64,000 nt of DNA from DATFDN01 sp035685165 (GTDB taxonomy: Bacteria; Pseudomonadota; Alphaproteobacteria; Acetobacterales; Acetobacteraceae), in NCBI GenBank assembly GCA_035685165.1, contig DASRBI010000010.1, positions 62,001 to 126,000 of the forward strand, given 5' to 3'. The notes below the pieces were generated by a model that was not told the origin of the DNA, did no database searches, and saw only the letters and a program-made list of their open reading frames with translations. This document shows positions 34,217 through 42,774 of this stretch, piece by piece; positions within the stretch are counted from its first letter, which is position 1, and each line of letters starts with the position of its first letter. A program made the translations under genes and the position numbers.

Positions 34217-36270
34217 GTCGATGCGGACCGCTTGCGACCCTTGCCGCGCCTGGCCGGGCGGAGCGGCGCGCCCTGCATGACGTGGAACACCAAACCGCCG
34301 GTGACCGGAGAAGCTTCAGCTAGCCGGACCTCCACCTCCTGAGCAAGGCGGAAGACCTGCCTGCTGTGCCGTCCTGTCAGCGTCTGCTCGCGCTCGTCGT
34401 GCCACCACTGATCATCCGGCAGCGTTGAGCGCGGCACAATGCTGTTCGCGCCGTTGCCGCTCAGTGTCACGAATATGCCATATCGTGTGACACCGGAGAC
34501 ACGGGCCTGGAACACTTCGCCGATCCGATCGGCCATGAAAGCCGCGAGATAGCGGTCGGCCGCATCCCGTTCCGCGGCAACCGAGCGGCGCTCGGTGCGC
34601 GTGATGTGCGCGGCTGTTTCCTCGAGACCTGCTGCTTCGTTCGCCGCCAGCCCGTCGGTCCCGAGCCGCAGCGCCCGGATCAGGCTGCGGTGCACGAGCA
34701 GGTCCGCATAACGGCGGATCGGGCTGGTGAAATGCGCGTAGCGGCTCAGCGCGAGCCCGAAATGGCCGATATTGTTCGTGCTGTAGGCGGCCTGGGACTG
34801 GCTCCGCAGCACCACCTCGCTTACCAGTGGCGCCACATCGGTCCCCGCCACCCGCCGCAGTACCCGGTCGAGGTCGCGCGGGTGGATGCGGTCGCCGGGC
34901 GGAAGCGAGATGCCGAGACCGCGCAGGAAATCGCGCAGCGTCGTCAGCTTCTCGGCGCTCGGCGGGGCATGAATGCGATAGATGCAGGGCGCCCGGCGGG
35001 CCTCCAGCTCCTCGGCCGCCGCCACATTGGCCAGGATCATGAACTCCTCGATCAGCCGGTGGCTGTCGAGGCGGGGGCGCGGATCCACCGCAGCAACCTG
35101 CCCGGCGGCGTCCAACACGATCTTGCGCTCGGGAAGGTCGAGATCGAGCGTGCCGCGCCGCAGCCGTGCGTCCAGCAGCGCCCGGAACGCGGCATAGAGC
35201 GCGGGCAGCGGCAGCCCGAGCGAGCGATCCGCCTCGTGCGCTGCCTGCACCTCCTCATAGGTCAGCCGCGCGGCGCTCCGCATCAGGCCGCGCCCGAGTC
35301 GGTGGCTGCGTTTTCTGCCCTCCGCGTCGATCCGCATCTCCGCGAACAGGCAACCGCGATCTTCCTGCGGACGCAGGCTGCACCATCCGTTCGAGAGCGC
35401 CTCCGGCAGCATCGGCACCACGCGGTCGGGAAAATAGGTGCTGTTGCCGCGCTCGCGCGCCGCGCGGTCGAGCGCAGTGCCGGGGCGGACGTAATGGGCC
35501 ACGTCGGCGATCGCCACGATGAGGCGGAAGCCGCCGCCAGGCTCGGGCTCGGCGAACACCGCATCGTCGAAATCGCGGGCGTCCTCGCCGTCGATCGTTA
35601 TCAGCGGCACGTCGCGCAGATCCACACGGCCCGCCAGCGTCGTCGCGCGGGCGCGAGCAGCCGCACGCTCCGCTTCCGGGGAAAAGACGTGCGGCAGCTC
35701 GTGGGTGGTGATCGAAATCAGGCTGACCGCACGGGCGTCATTCAAGCTGCCTAGCCGCTCGACCACTCGCGCCGTCCGCAGCCCGAGATGCCGGCCGGCG
35801 CGCGGCAACGGTTCGGCCAGCACCACCTCCTCCGCTTCGGCGCCCAGGCTTTCGCCCGGCGGCACCGACCACTCGGCGCGCACCCGGCGGTTCGTGGGCT
35901 CGATCCGTCCCTCGCCGCGAGGCCCGGGTCGGAACACGCCGATCAGCCGGGCGGGCGCGGTTTCCAGCACCCGTATGGCTCGGCCCTCGTATCGCCCCGG
36001 TCCGGCCGGGCGCAGCCGGGCGAGCACGCGCTGGCCGGCGGCGAGGCTCGGCTGCCCGCGTGCTTCGGCAGCCATCAGGATGCGCGGCGGCGGCCCCTCG
36101 TCGTCCCAGTCGATCGGCTCGGCGATCGCATCGCCGTCGGGGTCGATTCCCGTGACCAACACAACCGCCACGCCGGGCAGCCCTGCCCGGCGGCCGCGCG
36201 GTCCGGCGCTTGTCAGGCGGCTCACCGGTGGATGGACGGGCGGGGATGGGGGCGTCGCATCGGGCCGCAA
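34213..36270 (-). CDS. rnr: ribonuclease R (RNB family), short N-terminus
   Basis: Processive 3'-5' exoribonuclease. Cold-shock RNA-binding segments are followed by the RNB domain with catalytic Asp cluster IDGEDARDFDDAVF, YFPDRVVPMLPEALSNGWCSL and FTSPIRRYADLLVHRSL, then an S1 domain (FQARVSGVTRYGIFVTLSG) and a basic tail. The product has 685 residues from a TTG at 36270; there is no ATG. RNase R of relatives is ~50-80 residues longer at the N-terminus with a winged-helix domain that is not visible in any frame here. GTG at 36171 is another possible start. Confidence 0.92.
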   Translation of the reverse strand: MRPDATPPSPPVHPPVSRLTSAGPRGRRAGLPGVAVVLVTGIDPDGDAIAEPIDWDDEGPPPRILMAAEARGQPSLAAGQRVLARLRPAGPGRYEGRAIRVLETAPARLIGVFRPGPRGEGRIEPTNRRVRAEWSVPPGESLGAEAEEVVLAEPLPRAGRHLGLRTARVVERLGSLNDARAVSLISITTHELPHVFSPEAERAAARARATTLAGRVDLRDVPLITIDGEDARDFDDAVFAEPEPGGGFRLIVAIADVAHYVRPGTALDRAARERGNSTYFPDRVVPMLPEALSNGWCSLRPQEDRGCLFAEMRIDAEGRKRSHRLGRGLMRSAARLTYEEVQAAHEADRSLGLPLPALYAAFRALLDARLRRGTLDLDLPERKIVLDAAGQVAAVDPRPRLDSHRLIEEFMILANVAAAEELEARRAPCIYRIHAPPSAEKLTTLRDFLRGLGISLPPGDRIHPRDLDRVLRRVAGTDVAPLVSEVVLRSQSQAAYSTNNIGHFGLALSRYAHFTSPIRRYADLLVHRSLIRALRLGTDGLAANEAAGLEETAAHITRTERRSVAAERDAADRYLAAFMADRIGEVFQARVSGVTRYGIFVTLSGNGANSIVPRSTLPDDQWWHDEREQTLTGRHSRQVFRLAQEVEVRLAEASPVTGGLVFHVMQGAPLRPARRGKGRKRSAST

Positions 36271-36410
36271 GTCTCTTGCGCCACGGCGGGCAGTTCAAGC
36301 TTGGTGCCGACTAGCGTATACGGGATCGGTCATGCCGTGGCACGCGGGCGGCGCTTGTGCTGGCGCGGCCCGGGCTCATGTATCAGCCAGTAACGGGAAC
36401 TCATCCAGCT

Positions 36411-37340
36411 ATGGACGCGCTCATTGGCCAGAAGCAGCCGGCCTCTGCCCAAAACATGATCGTCGAGGGCGATCAGAAGACCTTCATGGCCGAAGTGATC
36501 GAGGCTTCGCGCCAGATCCCGGTTCTGGTCGATTTCTGGGCCACGTGGTGCGGGCCCTGCAAGCAGCTCACCCCGACGCTCGAGAAGGTGGTCCGGTCGG
36601 CGGGCGGCCGGATCAAGCTCGTCAAGATCGACATCGACGCCAACCGCAGCCTCGTCCAGCAGCTCGCGCAGCTCGGCCTGCCGCTGCAATCGGTGCCGAC
36701 CGTGGCGGCCTTCTGGCAGGGGCAGATCGCCGACCTGTTCCAGGGCGCGCTGCCCGAATCGGAAGTCCGTCGGTTCGTGGAGGCGCTGCTGAAGCTGGCC
36801 GGCGGCTCCATGCCGGGGGCCGATCTGCTTGCCGAGGCCAAGGCGGCGCTGGAGCGGGGCGACGGACAGACCGCCGGGCAGCTGTTCAGCACGCTGCTCG
36901 AGGAGGAGCCGGAGAACCCGGACGCTTGGGGCGGGCTGATCCGCGCCCTGATGGCGCTGGGCCGCGAGGACGAGGCGGCCGCGGCGCTCGAACGGGTGCC
37001 GCCCAAGATCGCCGAGCACGCCGAGGTGGCGGGGGCCCGCAGCGCGCTCGCGCTCGCCGCCGAGGGGCGGGAGGCGCGCAAGCAGCTGAAGCAGCTCGAA
37101 GACCGGGTGGCGCGCGATCCGGCGGACTTCCAGGCCCGCTACGATCTGGCGGCCGCCCTGAACGCGGTCGGCGCGCGCGCCGAGGCGGCCGAGCAACTTC
37201 TGGAAATCCAGCGCCGCGAGCGCGGCTGGAACGGCGATGCGGCCCGCAAGCAACTGCTCAAGCTCTTCGAAGCCTGGGGCTTCGACGATCCGGCCACGAT
37301 GACGGCGCGGCGAAAGCTGTCGGCCCTGCTCTTTTCCTGA
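36411..37340 (+). CDS. thioredoxin with C-terminal TPR region (YbbN/CnoX type)
   Basis: The 309-residue product has a thioredoxin domain (residues ~20-125) with an intact WCGPC active site in VDFWATWCGPCKQLTP, followed by helical TPR-like repeats (NPDAWGGLIRALMALGREDEAAAALE and later). This is the chaperedoxin architecture that protects proteins under oxidative stress. ATG 36411 was preferred; ATG 36378 would add 11 residues. The stop overlaps the next ATG by one base, starting a four-gene coupled cluster. Confidence 0.92.
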   Translation: MDALIGQKQPASAQNMIVEGDQKTFMAEVIEASRQIPVLVDFWATWCGPCKQLTPTLEKVVRSAGGRIKLVKIDIDANRSLVQQLAQLGLPLQSVPTVAAFWQGQIADLFQGALPESEVRRFVEALLKLAGGSMPGADLLAEAKAALERGDGQTAGQLFSTLLEEEPENPDAWGGLIRALMALGREDEAAAALERVPPKIAEHAEVAGARSALALAAEGREARKQLKQLEDRVARDPADFQARYDLAAALNAVGARAEAAEQLLEIQRRERGWNGDAARKQLLKLFEAWGFDDPATMTARRKLSALLFS

Positions 37341-37996
37341 TGGGATCGGTGCGCCCGCGCGCGACTCTGCCTTCCGAATTCGCCGTGTTCCCCTTGGAAG
37401 GGGCCATGCTGCTGCCGCGTGGGCGCCTGCCGCTCAACATCTTCGAACCCCGCTACCTGGCGATGGTGGAGGACGCGCTCGGCGCTGGGCGGCTGTTCGG
37501 GATGATCCAGCCCGATAGCGCTGCTCCCCCCGGGGCCACCGGCCCGGCGCTGTTCCGCGTCGGCTGCCTCGGCCGCATCTCGCAGTTCTCCGAGACCGAG
37601 GACGGCCGCTTCCTCATCACCCTGACCGGCGTGATCCGCTTCGAGGTGCAGGAGGAACTGGCGCCCCGGCGCGGCTACCGCCGGGTCCGCGCCGCCTTCG
37701 ACCGGTTTGTCTGCGACCTCAGGGCCGATCCCGAGCCGATCGGCCTGCCCCGCGAGTCGATCCTGGGCGCGCTGCGGACCTACTTCGCCCGCCGCGCGCT
37801 GGAAGCGAACTGGGAGGTGATCGGTCGCCTGCCCGACGAGACCCTGGTCGTCACGCTGGCGATGAGCTGCCCCTTCAGCCCGGCCGAAAAGCAAGCCATC
37901 TTGGAGGCCGGCGGCGAGGCGGCCCGCGCCGCAGCGCTGCTCGCGCTGCTGCAGATGGGAGCCGCCGAGGAACCGCCCGGCCGTGCGGTGAGCTAG
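37340..37996 (+). CDS. Lon protease substrate-binding-domain protein
   Basis: The 218-residue product is only the LON N-terminal domain without ATPase or protease: FAVFPLEGAMLLPRGRLPLN, IFEPRYLAMVEDAL and CLGRISQFSETEDGRFLITL. Stand-alone proteins of this kind follow thioredoxin genes in alphaproteobacteria; function is not established. The ATG overlaps the thioredoxin TGA by one base; the next gene starts 2 bp after its stop. Confidence 0.92.
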   Translation: MGSVRPRATLPSEFAVFPLEGAMLLPRGRLPLNIFEPRYLAMVEDALGAGRLFGMIQPDSAAPPGATGPALFRVGCLGRISQFSETEDGRFLITLTGVIRFEVQEELAPRRGYRRVRAAFDRFVCDLRADPEPIGLPRESILGALRTYFARRALEANWEVIGRLPDETLVVTLAMSCPFSPAEKQAILEAGGEAARAAALLALLQMGAAEEPPGRAVS

Positions 37997-37998
37997 CC

Positions 37999-38202
37999 AT
38001 GCCCGAGACCGAAGACCCCGCCCCGCCCGTCCCCGTCGATCCGCGGCTGCTGGAGATCCTGGTCTGCCCGGTGACGAAGGGGCCGCTCGAATACGACCGC
38101 GAGCGCGGGGAGCTGATTAGCCGCCGTGCTGGGCTCGCCTACCCGATCCGCGACGGCATCCCGATTATGCTGCCCGACGAGGCCCGTCCGCTGGAGGCGT
38201 AA
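37999..38202 (+). CDS. Trm112-family zinc-ribbon-like protein
   Basis: The 67-residue product has the Trm112 signature LLEILVCPVTKGPLEYD with one Cys, and AYPIRDGIPIMLPDEAR at the end. Bacterial versions often lack full zinc-binding Cys sets, as here. In eukaryotes Trm112 activates methyltransferases; the bacterial role is unclear. Stop shares a base with the next ATG. Confidence 0.9.
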   Translation: MPETEDPAPPVPVDPRLLEILVCPVTKGPLEYDRERGELISRRAGLAYPIRDGIPIMLPDEARPLEA

Positions 38203-38561
38203 TGGCCGCGGCCGTCACCGAGCTTCGCCTGGACCGTGCCACGCGCACCCTGCTCGTCAGCTTCGCCGACGGGGCCCGCTTCGCCCTGCCGGCCGAGTAT
38301 CTGCGGGTCGAGAGCCCGAGCGCCGAGGTGCAGGGCCACGCCCCTGGCCAGAAGACGCTGCTGCCGGGCAAGCGCCAGGTCGCGATCACCGGTATCGAGC
38401 CGGTGGGCAACTACGCCGTGCGGCTGATCTTCGACGACGGCCACGACACCGGTATCTACTCGTGGGAGCTGCTGCGGGAGATGGGCGAACAGCAGCCAGC
38501 GCGGATGGAAGCCTACGAGGAGGCGCTCGCCGCCAGGGGTCTCAGCCGCGACCCAGGCTAA
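38202..38561 (+). CDS. DUF971 (gamma-butyrobetaine-hydroxylase N-terminal-like) protein
   Basis: The 119-residue product has LLVSFADGARFALPAEYLRV, NYAVRLIFDDGHDTGIYSW and ending helices, the stand-alone DUF971 fold linked to iron-sulfur or folate-related proteins in some bacteria. It is the last gene of the coupled trx-LonSB-Trm112-DUF971 group. A peculiar 32-bp repeat array follows its stop. Confidence 0.9.
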   Translation: MAAAVTELRLDRATRTLLVSFADGARFALPAEYLRVESPSAEVQGHAPGQKTLLPGKRQVAITGIEPVGNYAVRLIFDDGHDTGIYSWELLREMGEQQPARMEAYEEALAARGLSRDPG

Positions 38562-38598
38562 GGTGTACACCGACGCCGGAATGGCCGCGCATTTTCGG

Positions 38599-38700
38599 AC
38601 GAAACGCGCCGGGGCGGCGCCGGAAAGCGTACGAAACGCGCGGCGGGCGGCCGGGAACTCGTACGATACCCGCGCCTCGGCCCGGCTATTCCGTACGATC
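38599..38700. repeat. 32-bp-spaced repeats with CGTACGA cores
   Basis: Starting at 38599, the word ACGA recurs exactly every 32 bases (38599, 38631, 38663, 38695), three times as part of CGTACGA. Units 38599-38630, 38631-38662 and 38663-38694 share further bases (ACGAAACGCG in the first two). Each unit ends in CGT, making a self-complementary CGTACG at three junctions. It lies between the 3' ends of DUF971 and the SDR. 32 bp is about three helix turns, so bound proteins would line up on one DNA face. Confidence 0.6.
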
Positions 38701-38714
38701 CGGCCGCCCTTCCC

Positions 38715-39461
38715 TTACCCCCGCCCGATGAACGGCATCTTGGTCGCCATGATGGTCATGAACTGCACGTTGGCATCCAGCGGCAGATCGGCCATGAACC
38801 GGACCGCGTTCCCCACATGGGCGGCGTCCATCGTCGGCTCCACCCGGGTCGAGCCGTCGGGCTGCGGCACACCGCGCGCCATCCGCGCCGTCATCGGCGT
38901 CGCCGCGTTGCCGATGTCGATCTGGCTGCAGGCGATGTCGAACTGCCGTCCATCGAGCGCGATCGACTTCGTGAGCCCCGTCACCGCGTGTTTGGTGGAG
39001 GTGTAGGCGACCGAGCCCGGGCGCGGCACATGCGCCGAGATCGAACCGTTGTTGATGATCCGTCCGCCTTGCGGGTTCTGGTCGCGCATCATCCGGAACG
39101 CCGCGCTCGCGCACAGGAACATGCCGTTGAGGTTGACGGCAACGACGGACTGCCACTGTTCCCAAGTGAAATCGCCGAAGTTGGTGCTCGGCACGTTACC
39201 CCCAGCATTGTTGAACAGCACGTCGAGCCGCCCCCAGCGATCCTTCACCTTGGCGAACAGCGCTGCCACTGCGTCCGGGTCGCGCACGTCGGTCGGCACG
39301 CACAGCGTCTCGCCGCCCGGCGCCATTGCCGCCGTCTCTTCCAATGCCTCCGGCCGCCGCCCGGCAAGTGCCACCCGGTAGCCGCCCTTCAGCAGTGCCA
39401 GGGCCGCCGCCCGGCCGACACCGCTCCCGGCGCCCGTCACGACCGCAATGCTTCCGCTCAT
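38715..39461 (-). CDS. short-chain dehydrogenase/reductase
   Basis: The 248-residue classical SDR has TGAGSGVG cofactor loop at the N-terminus, NNAGG, and catalytic Ser in GSIS with YTSTK (Tyr-x3-Lys). NADP/NAD preference and substrate are open. The ATG at 39461 directly precedes the Rossmann fold. It is divergent from urtA, with 233 bp between. Confidence 0.9.
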   Translation of the reverse strand: MSGSIAVVTGAGSGVGRAAALALLKGGYRVALAGRRPEALEETAAMAPGGETLCVPTDVRDPDAVAALFAKVKDRWGRLDVLFNNAGGNVPSTNFGDFTWEQWQSVVAVNLNGMFLCASAAFRMMRDQNPQGGRIINNGSISAHVPRPGSVAYTSTKHAVTGLTKSIALDGRQFDIACSQIDIGNAATPMTARMARGVPQPDGSTRVEPTMDAAHVGNAVRFMADLPLDANVQFMTIMATKMPFIGRG

Positions 39462-39694
39462 GACCCGCTTCCCCCGTTCCGTCGCGTGTTGATCATGAAC
39501 GGATGGTGCAGCCGCGCCAAGGCGCCGCCGGAGCGCGTGTTTTGGGCATATTCTGCCGTCCATTTAGGCGTTCCGGCGGGATGAGGCTGTTGATTGGCAG
39601 CCATTGCCCAAGCCGAGGGCGTTAGGCACGCCCCATGCATCATGCCCCGCCGAGGGGGCCCGTACCGGGCTGCTTTGCTATGGGGGAGACTCGA

Positions 39695-41038
39695 ATGGCA
39701 GGATCAATGAACCTAGGCCGCCGCGGATTGGGCGCGCTCGGGCTCGGCCTCACTGCGGCAGCGGCGATGGGGGCGTTGCCGACCGAAACGAAGAAGGCGA
39801 AAGCCGCCGCGCCGGACGCCAGTAATCCGATCAAGGTCGGCATCCTGCACTCGCTCTCCGGCACCATGGCGATCAGCGAAACGACGCTGAAGGACGTCAT
39901 GCTGATGCTGATCGCGCAGCAGAACGACAAGGGCGGCCTGCTCGGCCGCAAGCTCGAGCCGGTGGTGGTCGATCCCGCCTCCAACTGGCCGCTGTTCGCC
40001 GAGAAGGCGCGCCAGCTCCTCAGCGTCGACAAGTGCGCCGCTGTGTTTGGCTGTTGGACCTCTGTGTCGCGCAAGTCCGTCCTGCCGGTGTTCGAGGAGC
40101 TGAACGGCATCCTGTTCTACCCGGTGCAGTACGAAGGCCAGGAGTGCTCGCGCAACGTGTTCTACACCGGCGCGGCGCCGAACCAGCAGGCGATCCCGGC
40201 GGTCGATTACCTGATGAACGAAGAAGGCGTGAAGCGTTGGGTGCTCGCCGGCACCGATTACGTCTATCCGCGCACGACCAACCAGATTCTCGAAGCCTAT
40301 CTGAAGCTGAAAGGCGTCGCGCCCGAGGATCTGATGATCAACTACACGCCGTTCGGCCATTCCGACTGGCAGAGCATCGTCTCGCAGATCAAGTCATTCG
40401 GCTCGGCCGGCAAGAAGACGGCCGTGGTCTCCACCATCAATGGCGATGCCAACGTGCCGTTCTACAAGGAGCTTGGCAACCAGGGCATCAAGGCGACCGA
40501 CATTCCCGTCATTGCCTTCAGTGTCGGCGAGGAGGAGCTCGCGGGCATGAGCACAAAGCCGCTGGTCGGACACCTCGCGGCCTGGAACTACTTCGAGAGC
40601 GTCGATACGCCGGAGAACAAGGCGTTCATCGACGCCTGGCACACATTCATCAAGAATCCGAAGCGTACCACCAACGATCCGATGGAGGCGCACTACATCG
40701 GCTTCAACATGTGGGTGAAGGCGGTCGAGAAGGCGGGCACCACCGACCCCGACAAGGTGATCCCGGCGGCGATCGGCGTGGCCGTGCCCAATCTCTCGGG
40801 CGGCTATTCGGCGATGATGCCGAACCACCACATCACCAAGCCGGTGTTGATCGGCGAGATCCAGGACGACGGCATGTTCAACATTGTCTCCCAGACCCCG
40901 GGCCTCGTCGTCGCGCAGGAATGGTCGCCCTATGTCGCCGAAACCAAGGATCTGATCGGCGACTGGCGTGCGCCGCTTTCGTGCGGCGCCTTCAACGTCA
41001 AGACCCACACCTGCGGTGCCGGCGGCGGCAAGGCGTAG
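39695..41038 (+). CDS. urtA: urea ABC transporter substrate-binding protein
   Basis: Periplasmic urea binder. The 447-residue product has a leader with twin Arg (LGRRGLGALGLGL), followed by IKVGILHSLSGTMAISETT, which is diagnostic for UrtA. CAAVFGCWTSVSRKSVLP and LFYPVQYEGQE also fit. ATG 39695 has a GGGGGAG ribosome site. First gene of the urea module; the 233-bp upstream gap is the likely place of nitrogen-dependent control, though I found no consensus NtrC or sigma-54 site of proper spacing. Confidence 0.96.
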   Translation: MAGSMNLGRRGLGALGLGLTAAAAMGALPTETKKAKAAAPDASNPIKVGILHSLSGTMAISETTLKDVMLMLIAQQNDKGGLLGRKLEPVVVDPASNWPLFAEKARQLLSVDKCAAVFGCWTSVSRKSVLPVFEELNGILFYPVQYEGQECSRNVFYTGAAPNQQAIPAVDYLMNEEGVKRWVLAGTDYVYPRTTNQILEAYLKLKGVAPEDLMINYTPFGHSDWQSIVSQIKSFGSAGKKTAVVSTINGDANVPFYKELGNQGIKATDIPVIAFSVGEEELAGMSTKPLVGHLAAWNYFESVDTPENKAFIDAWHTFIKNPKRTTNDPMEAHYIGFNMWVKAVEKAGTTDPDKVIPAAIGVAVPNLSGGYSAMMPNHHITKPVLIGEIQDDGMFNIVSQTPGLVVAQEWSPYVAETKDLIGDWRAPLSCGAFNVKTHTCGAGGGKA

Positions 41039-41044
41039 GGTGTC

Positions 41045-41090
41045 ACCTCTCCCGCTTGCGGGAGAGGTCGCCCGCGCGGATCGCGGGCGG
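41045..41090. repeat. palindromic REP-like element between urtA and urtB
   Basis: ACCTCTCCCGC (41045-41055) pairs with GCGGGAGAGGT (41058-41068); a second hairpin CGCCCGCG...CGCGGGCG follows at once and runs into the probable urtB start. The same CTCTCCC/GGGAGAG theme recurs at 56971 and 60336, so it is a dispersed intergenic repeat. Confidence 0.75.
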
Positions 41091-42659
41091 GTGAGGGCGT
41101 GCGTGGTCGCGTTCGTCGCGTTCCTCGCCCTCGCCCTGCCTGCCGCCCGCGCGCAGTCCGATGCGCTGAATTTGCTCGCCTCGGCGAATTTCGACGACAT
41201 TCGCCGCGGCGTGCAGGAGCTTGGCCGTTCCGGCGATCCGCGTGCGTTGCCGATCATCGCCGCCCTGCATGAGGGTAACCTCTACGTCAGCGCCGATCAC
41301 GACCTATATATCAAGACCGCTCAAGGCTTCATCGCCGCCGACACCGGCAAGCCCGCGCCAGACGTTCCCGCCGCCGCGCTCAAGAAAGTCCGCGTCAGCA
41401 ACGCCGTCCGCAACGCGATGGACGACGCGCTCGGCGCGCTGCGCCTGTTCGCGAAAGACCCCGCGCAGCGGCAGACCGCCGCAGAGGCGGTGTTCCACGC
41501 GCATGATCCGCACGCGGTGCCCGCGCTCGACCGCGCGATTGCGAGCGAAACCGACCCCGCGGTGCGCGCGGCGATGCAGCAGGCGCGCGCCGCCGCGATC
41601 CTCTATGCGCCCGATGCGCCCGATGCGCAGAAGCTCGAAGCCGTGAAGCTGCTGCGGGCGCGCGGCGGCATGGAGGCGCGCTCGCTGCTCGACGGCGTCA
41701 CCGGCTCGCCCGCCGTCACCGCCGCCGCCAAGGCGGCCGTCGTCTCGATCGACCGCGTGCTCCAGCTCTGGTCCTTCGTGCAGAGCATCTACTACGGCGT
41801 TTCGCTCGGTTCGGTGCTGTTGCTAGCCGCCGCCGGGCTTGCCATCACGTTCGGCGTGATGGGCGTCATCAACATGGCGCATGGCGAGATGGTGATGCTC
41901 GGCGCCTACACCACTTTCGTCGTGCAGCAGGCGCTCGGGCCGGCATGGCTCGGCCTCAGCATGGCGGTCGCGGTGCCGGCCGCATTCCTCGTTTCCGGCA
42001 TCGCCGGCATCCTGATCGAGCGCACGCTGATCCGCTGGCTTTACGGCCGCACGCTGGAAACCCTGCTCGCGACCTGGGGCCTCTCGCTCATTTTGCAACA
42101 GGCGGTCCGCAGCATCTTTGGCCCGGACAACCGCCCGGTCGCGCCGCCTTCCTGGATGAGCGGCGACATGCATCTCTCCGGGCTGACCTTTACTTTCAAC
42201 CGCATGGTGATCATCGCCTTCGCCGCCGTGGTGCTGCTCGGCCTCATGGCAGTGCTGCGCGTCACCTCGCTCGGGCTGCGTATGCGCGCCGTCACGCAGA
42301 ACCGGCTGATGGCGAGCGCGATGGGCATTCGCACGCCCTGGATCGACGCGCTGACCTTCGGCCTCGGCTCGGGCGTGGCCGGAATGGCGGGCGTGGCGCT
42401 CAGCCAGATCGACAATGTCAGCCCCAATCTCGGCCAGGGCTACATCATCGACAGTTTCATGGTGGTGGTGTTCGGCGGTGTCGGCAATCTGTGGGGCACG
42501 CTGGTGGCGGCACTCACCCTGGGGATCGTCAACAAGTTCCTCGAACCGTTCGCCGGCGCAGTGCTCGGCAAGATCGTCGTACTCGTGCTCGTGATCCTGT
42601 TCATCCAGCGCAAGCCGCGTGGCATGTTCCCGCTGCGCGGCCGGGCCGTCGAGGCATGA
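41091..42659 (+). CDS. urtB: urea ABC transporter permease UrtB
   Basis: The product has about 522 residues from GTG 41091 (GTG 41103 also possible). UrtB has a long N-terminal periplasmic part with HEAT-like repeats (VQELGRSGDPRALPIIAAL) after a signal segment, then a LivH-like permease starting near SIYYGVSLGSVLLLAAAGLA. MAHGEMVMLGAY is the family motif. The start overlaps the end of a palindromic repeat, unusual for a conserved gene. Confidence 0.95.
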   Translation: MRACVVAFVAFLALALPAARAQSDALNLLASANFDDIRRGVQELGRSGDPRALPIIAALHEGNLYVSADHDLYIKTAQGFIAADTGKPAPDVPAAALKKVRVSNAVRNAMDDALGALRLFAKDPAQRQTAAEAVFHAHDPHAVPALDRAIASETDPAVRAAMQQARAAAILYAPDAPDAQKLEAVKLLRARGGMEARSLLDGVTGSPAVTAAAKAAVVSIDRVLQLWSFVQSIYYGVSLGSVLLLAAAGLAITFGVMGVINMAHGEMVMLGAYTTFVVQQALGPAWLGLSMAVAVPAAFLVSGIAGILIERTLIRWLYGRTLETLLATWGLSLILQQAVRSIFGPDNRPVAPPSWMSGDMHLSGLTFTFNRMVIIAFAAVVLLGLMAVLRVTSLGLRMRAVTQNRLMASAMGIRTPWIDALTFGLGSGVAGMAGVALSQIDNVSPNLGQGYIIDSFMVVVFGGVGNLWGTLVAALTLGIVNKFLEPFAGAVLGKIVVLVLVILFIQRKPRGMFPLRGRAVEA

Positions 42660-42660
42660 C

Positions 42661-42774
42661 CGCGCACCGGCCCCTTCCCCTGTCCCCCTCCCCCAGGGAG
42701 AGGGGGGTGCCCAATTCGTTGCAGGCCGTCAGGATACCAGAATTCCCTCTCTCCGTGGGGGACGGTCCCACCGC
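42661..42774. repeat. C/G-rich palindromic repeat between urtB and urtC
   Basis: The whole 114-bp gap consists of runs such as CCCCTCCCCCAGGGAGAGG and, 60 bp later, an inverted counterpart CCCTCTCTCCGTGGGGG. It resembles common alphaproteobacterial intergenic repeats; no coding frame. Confidence 0.55.

Noticed and set aside
38563..39006. Plus-strand frame running through the 32-bp repeats into the SDR
   Set aside because: The repeat period (32) is not a multiple of three and the frame continues antisense through the SDR gene, so it is not coding.
39564..39694. Possible sigma-54 promoter (TTGGCAGCCATTGCCC) upstream of urtA
   Set aside because: GG and GC are 10 bases apart instead of the 12 needed for the -24/-12 boxes; more likely a chance inverted repeat.
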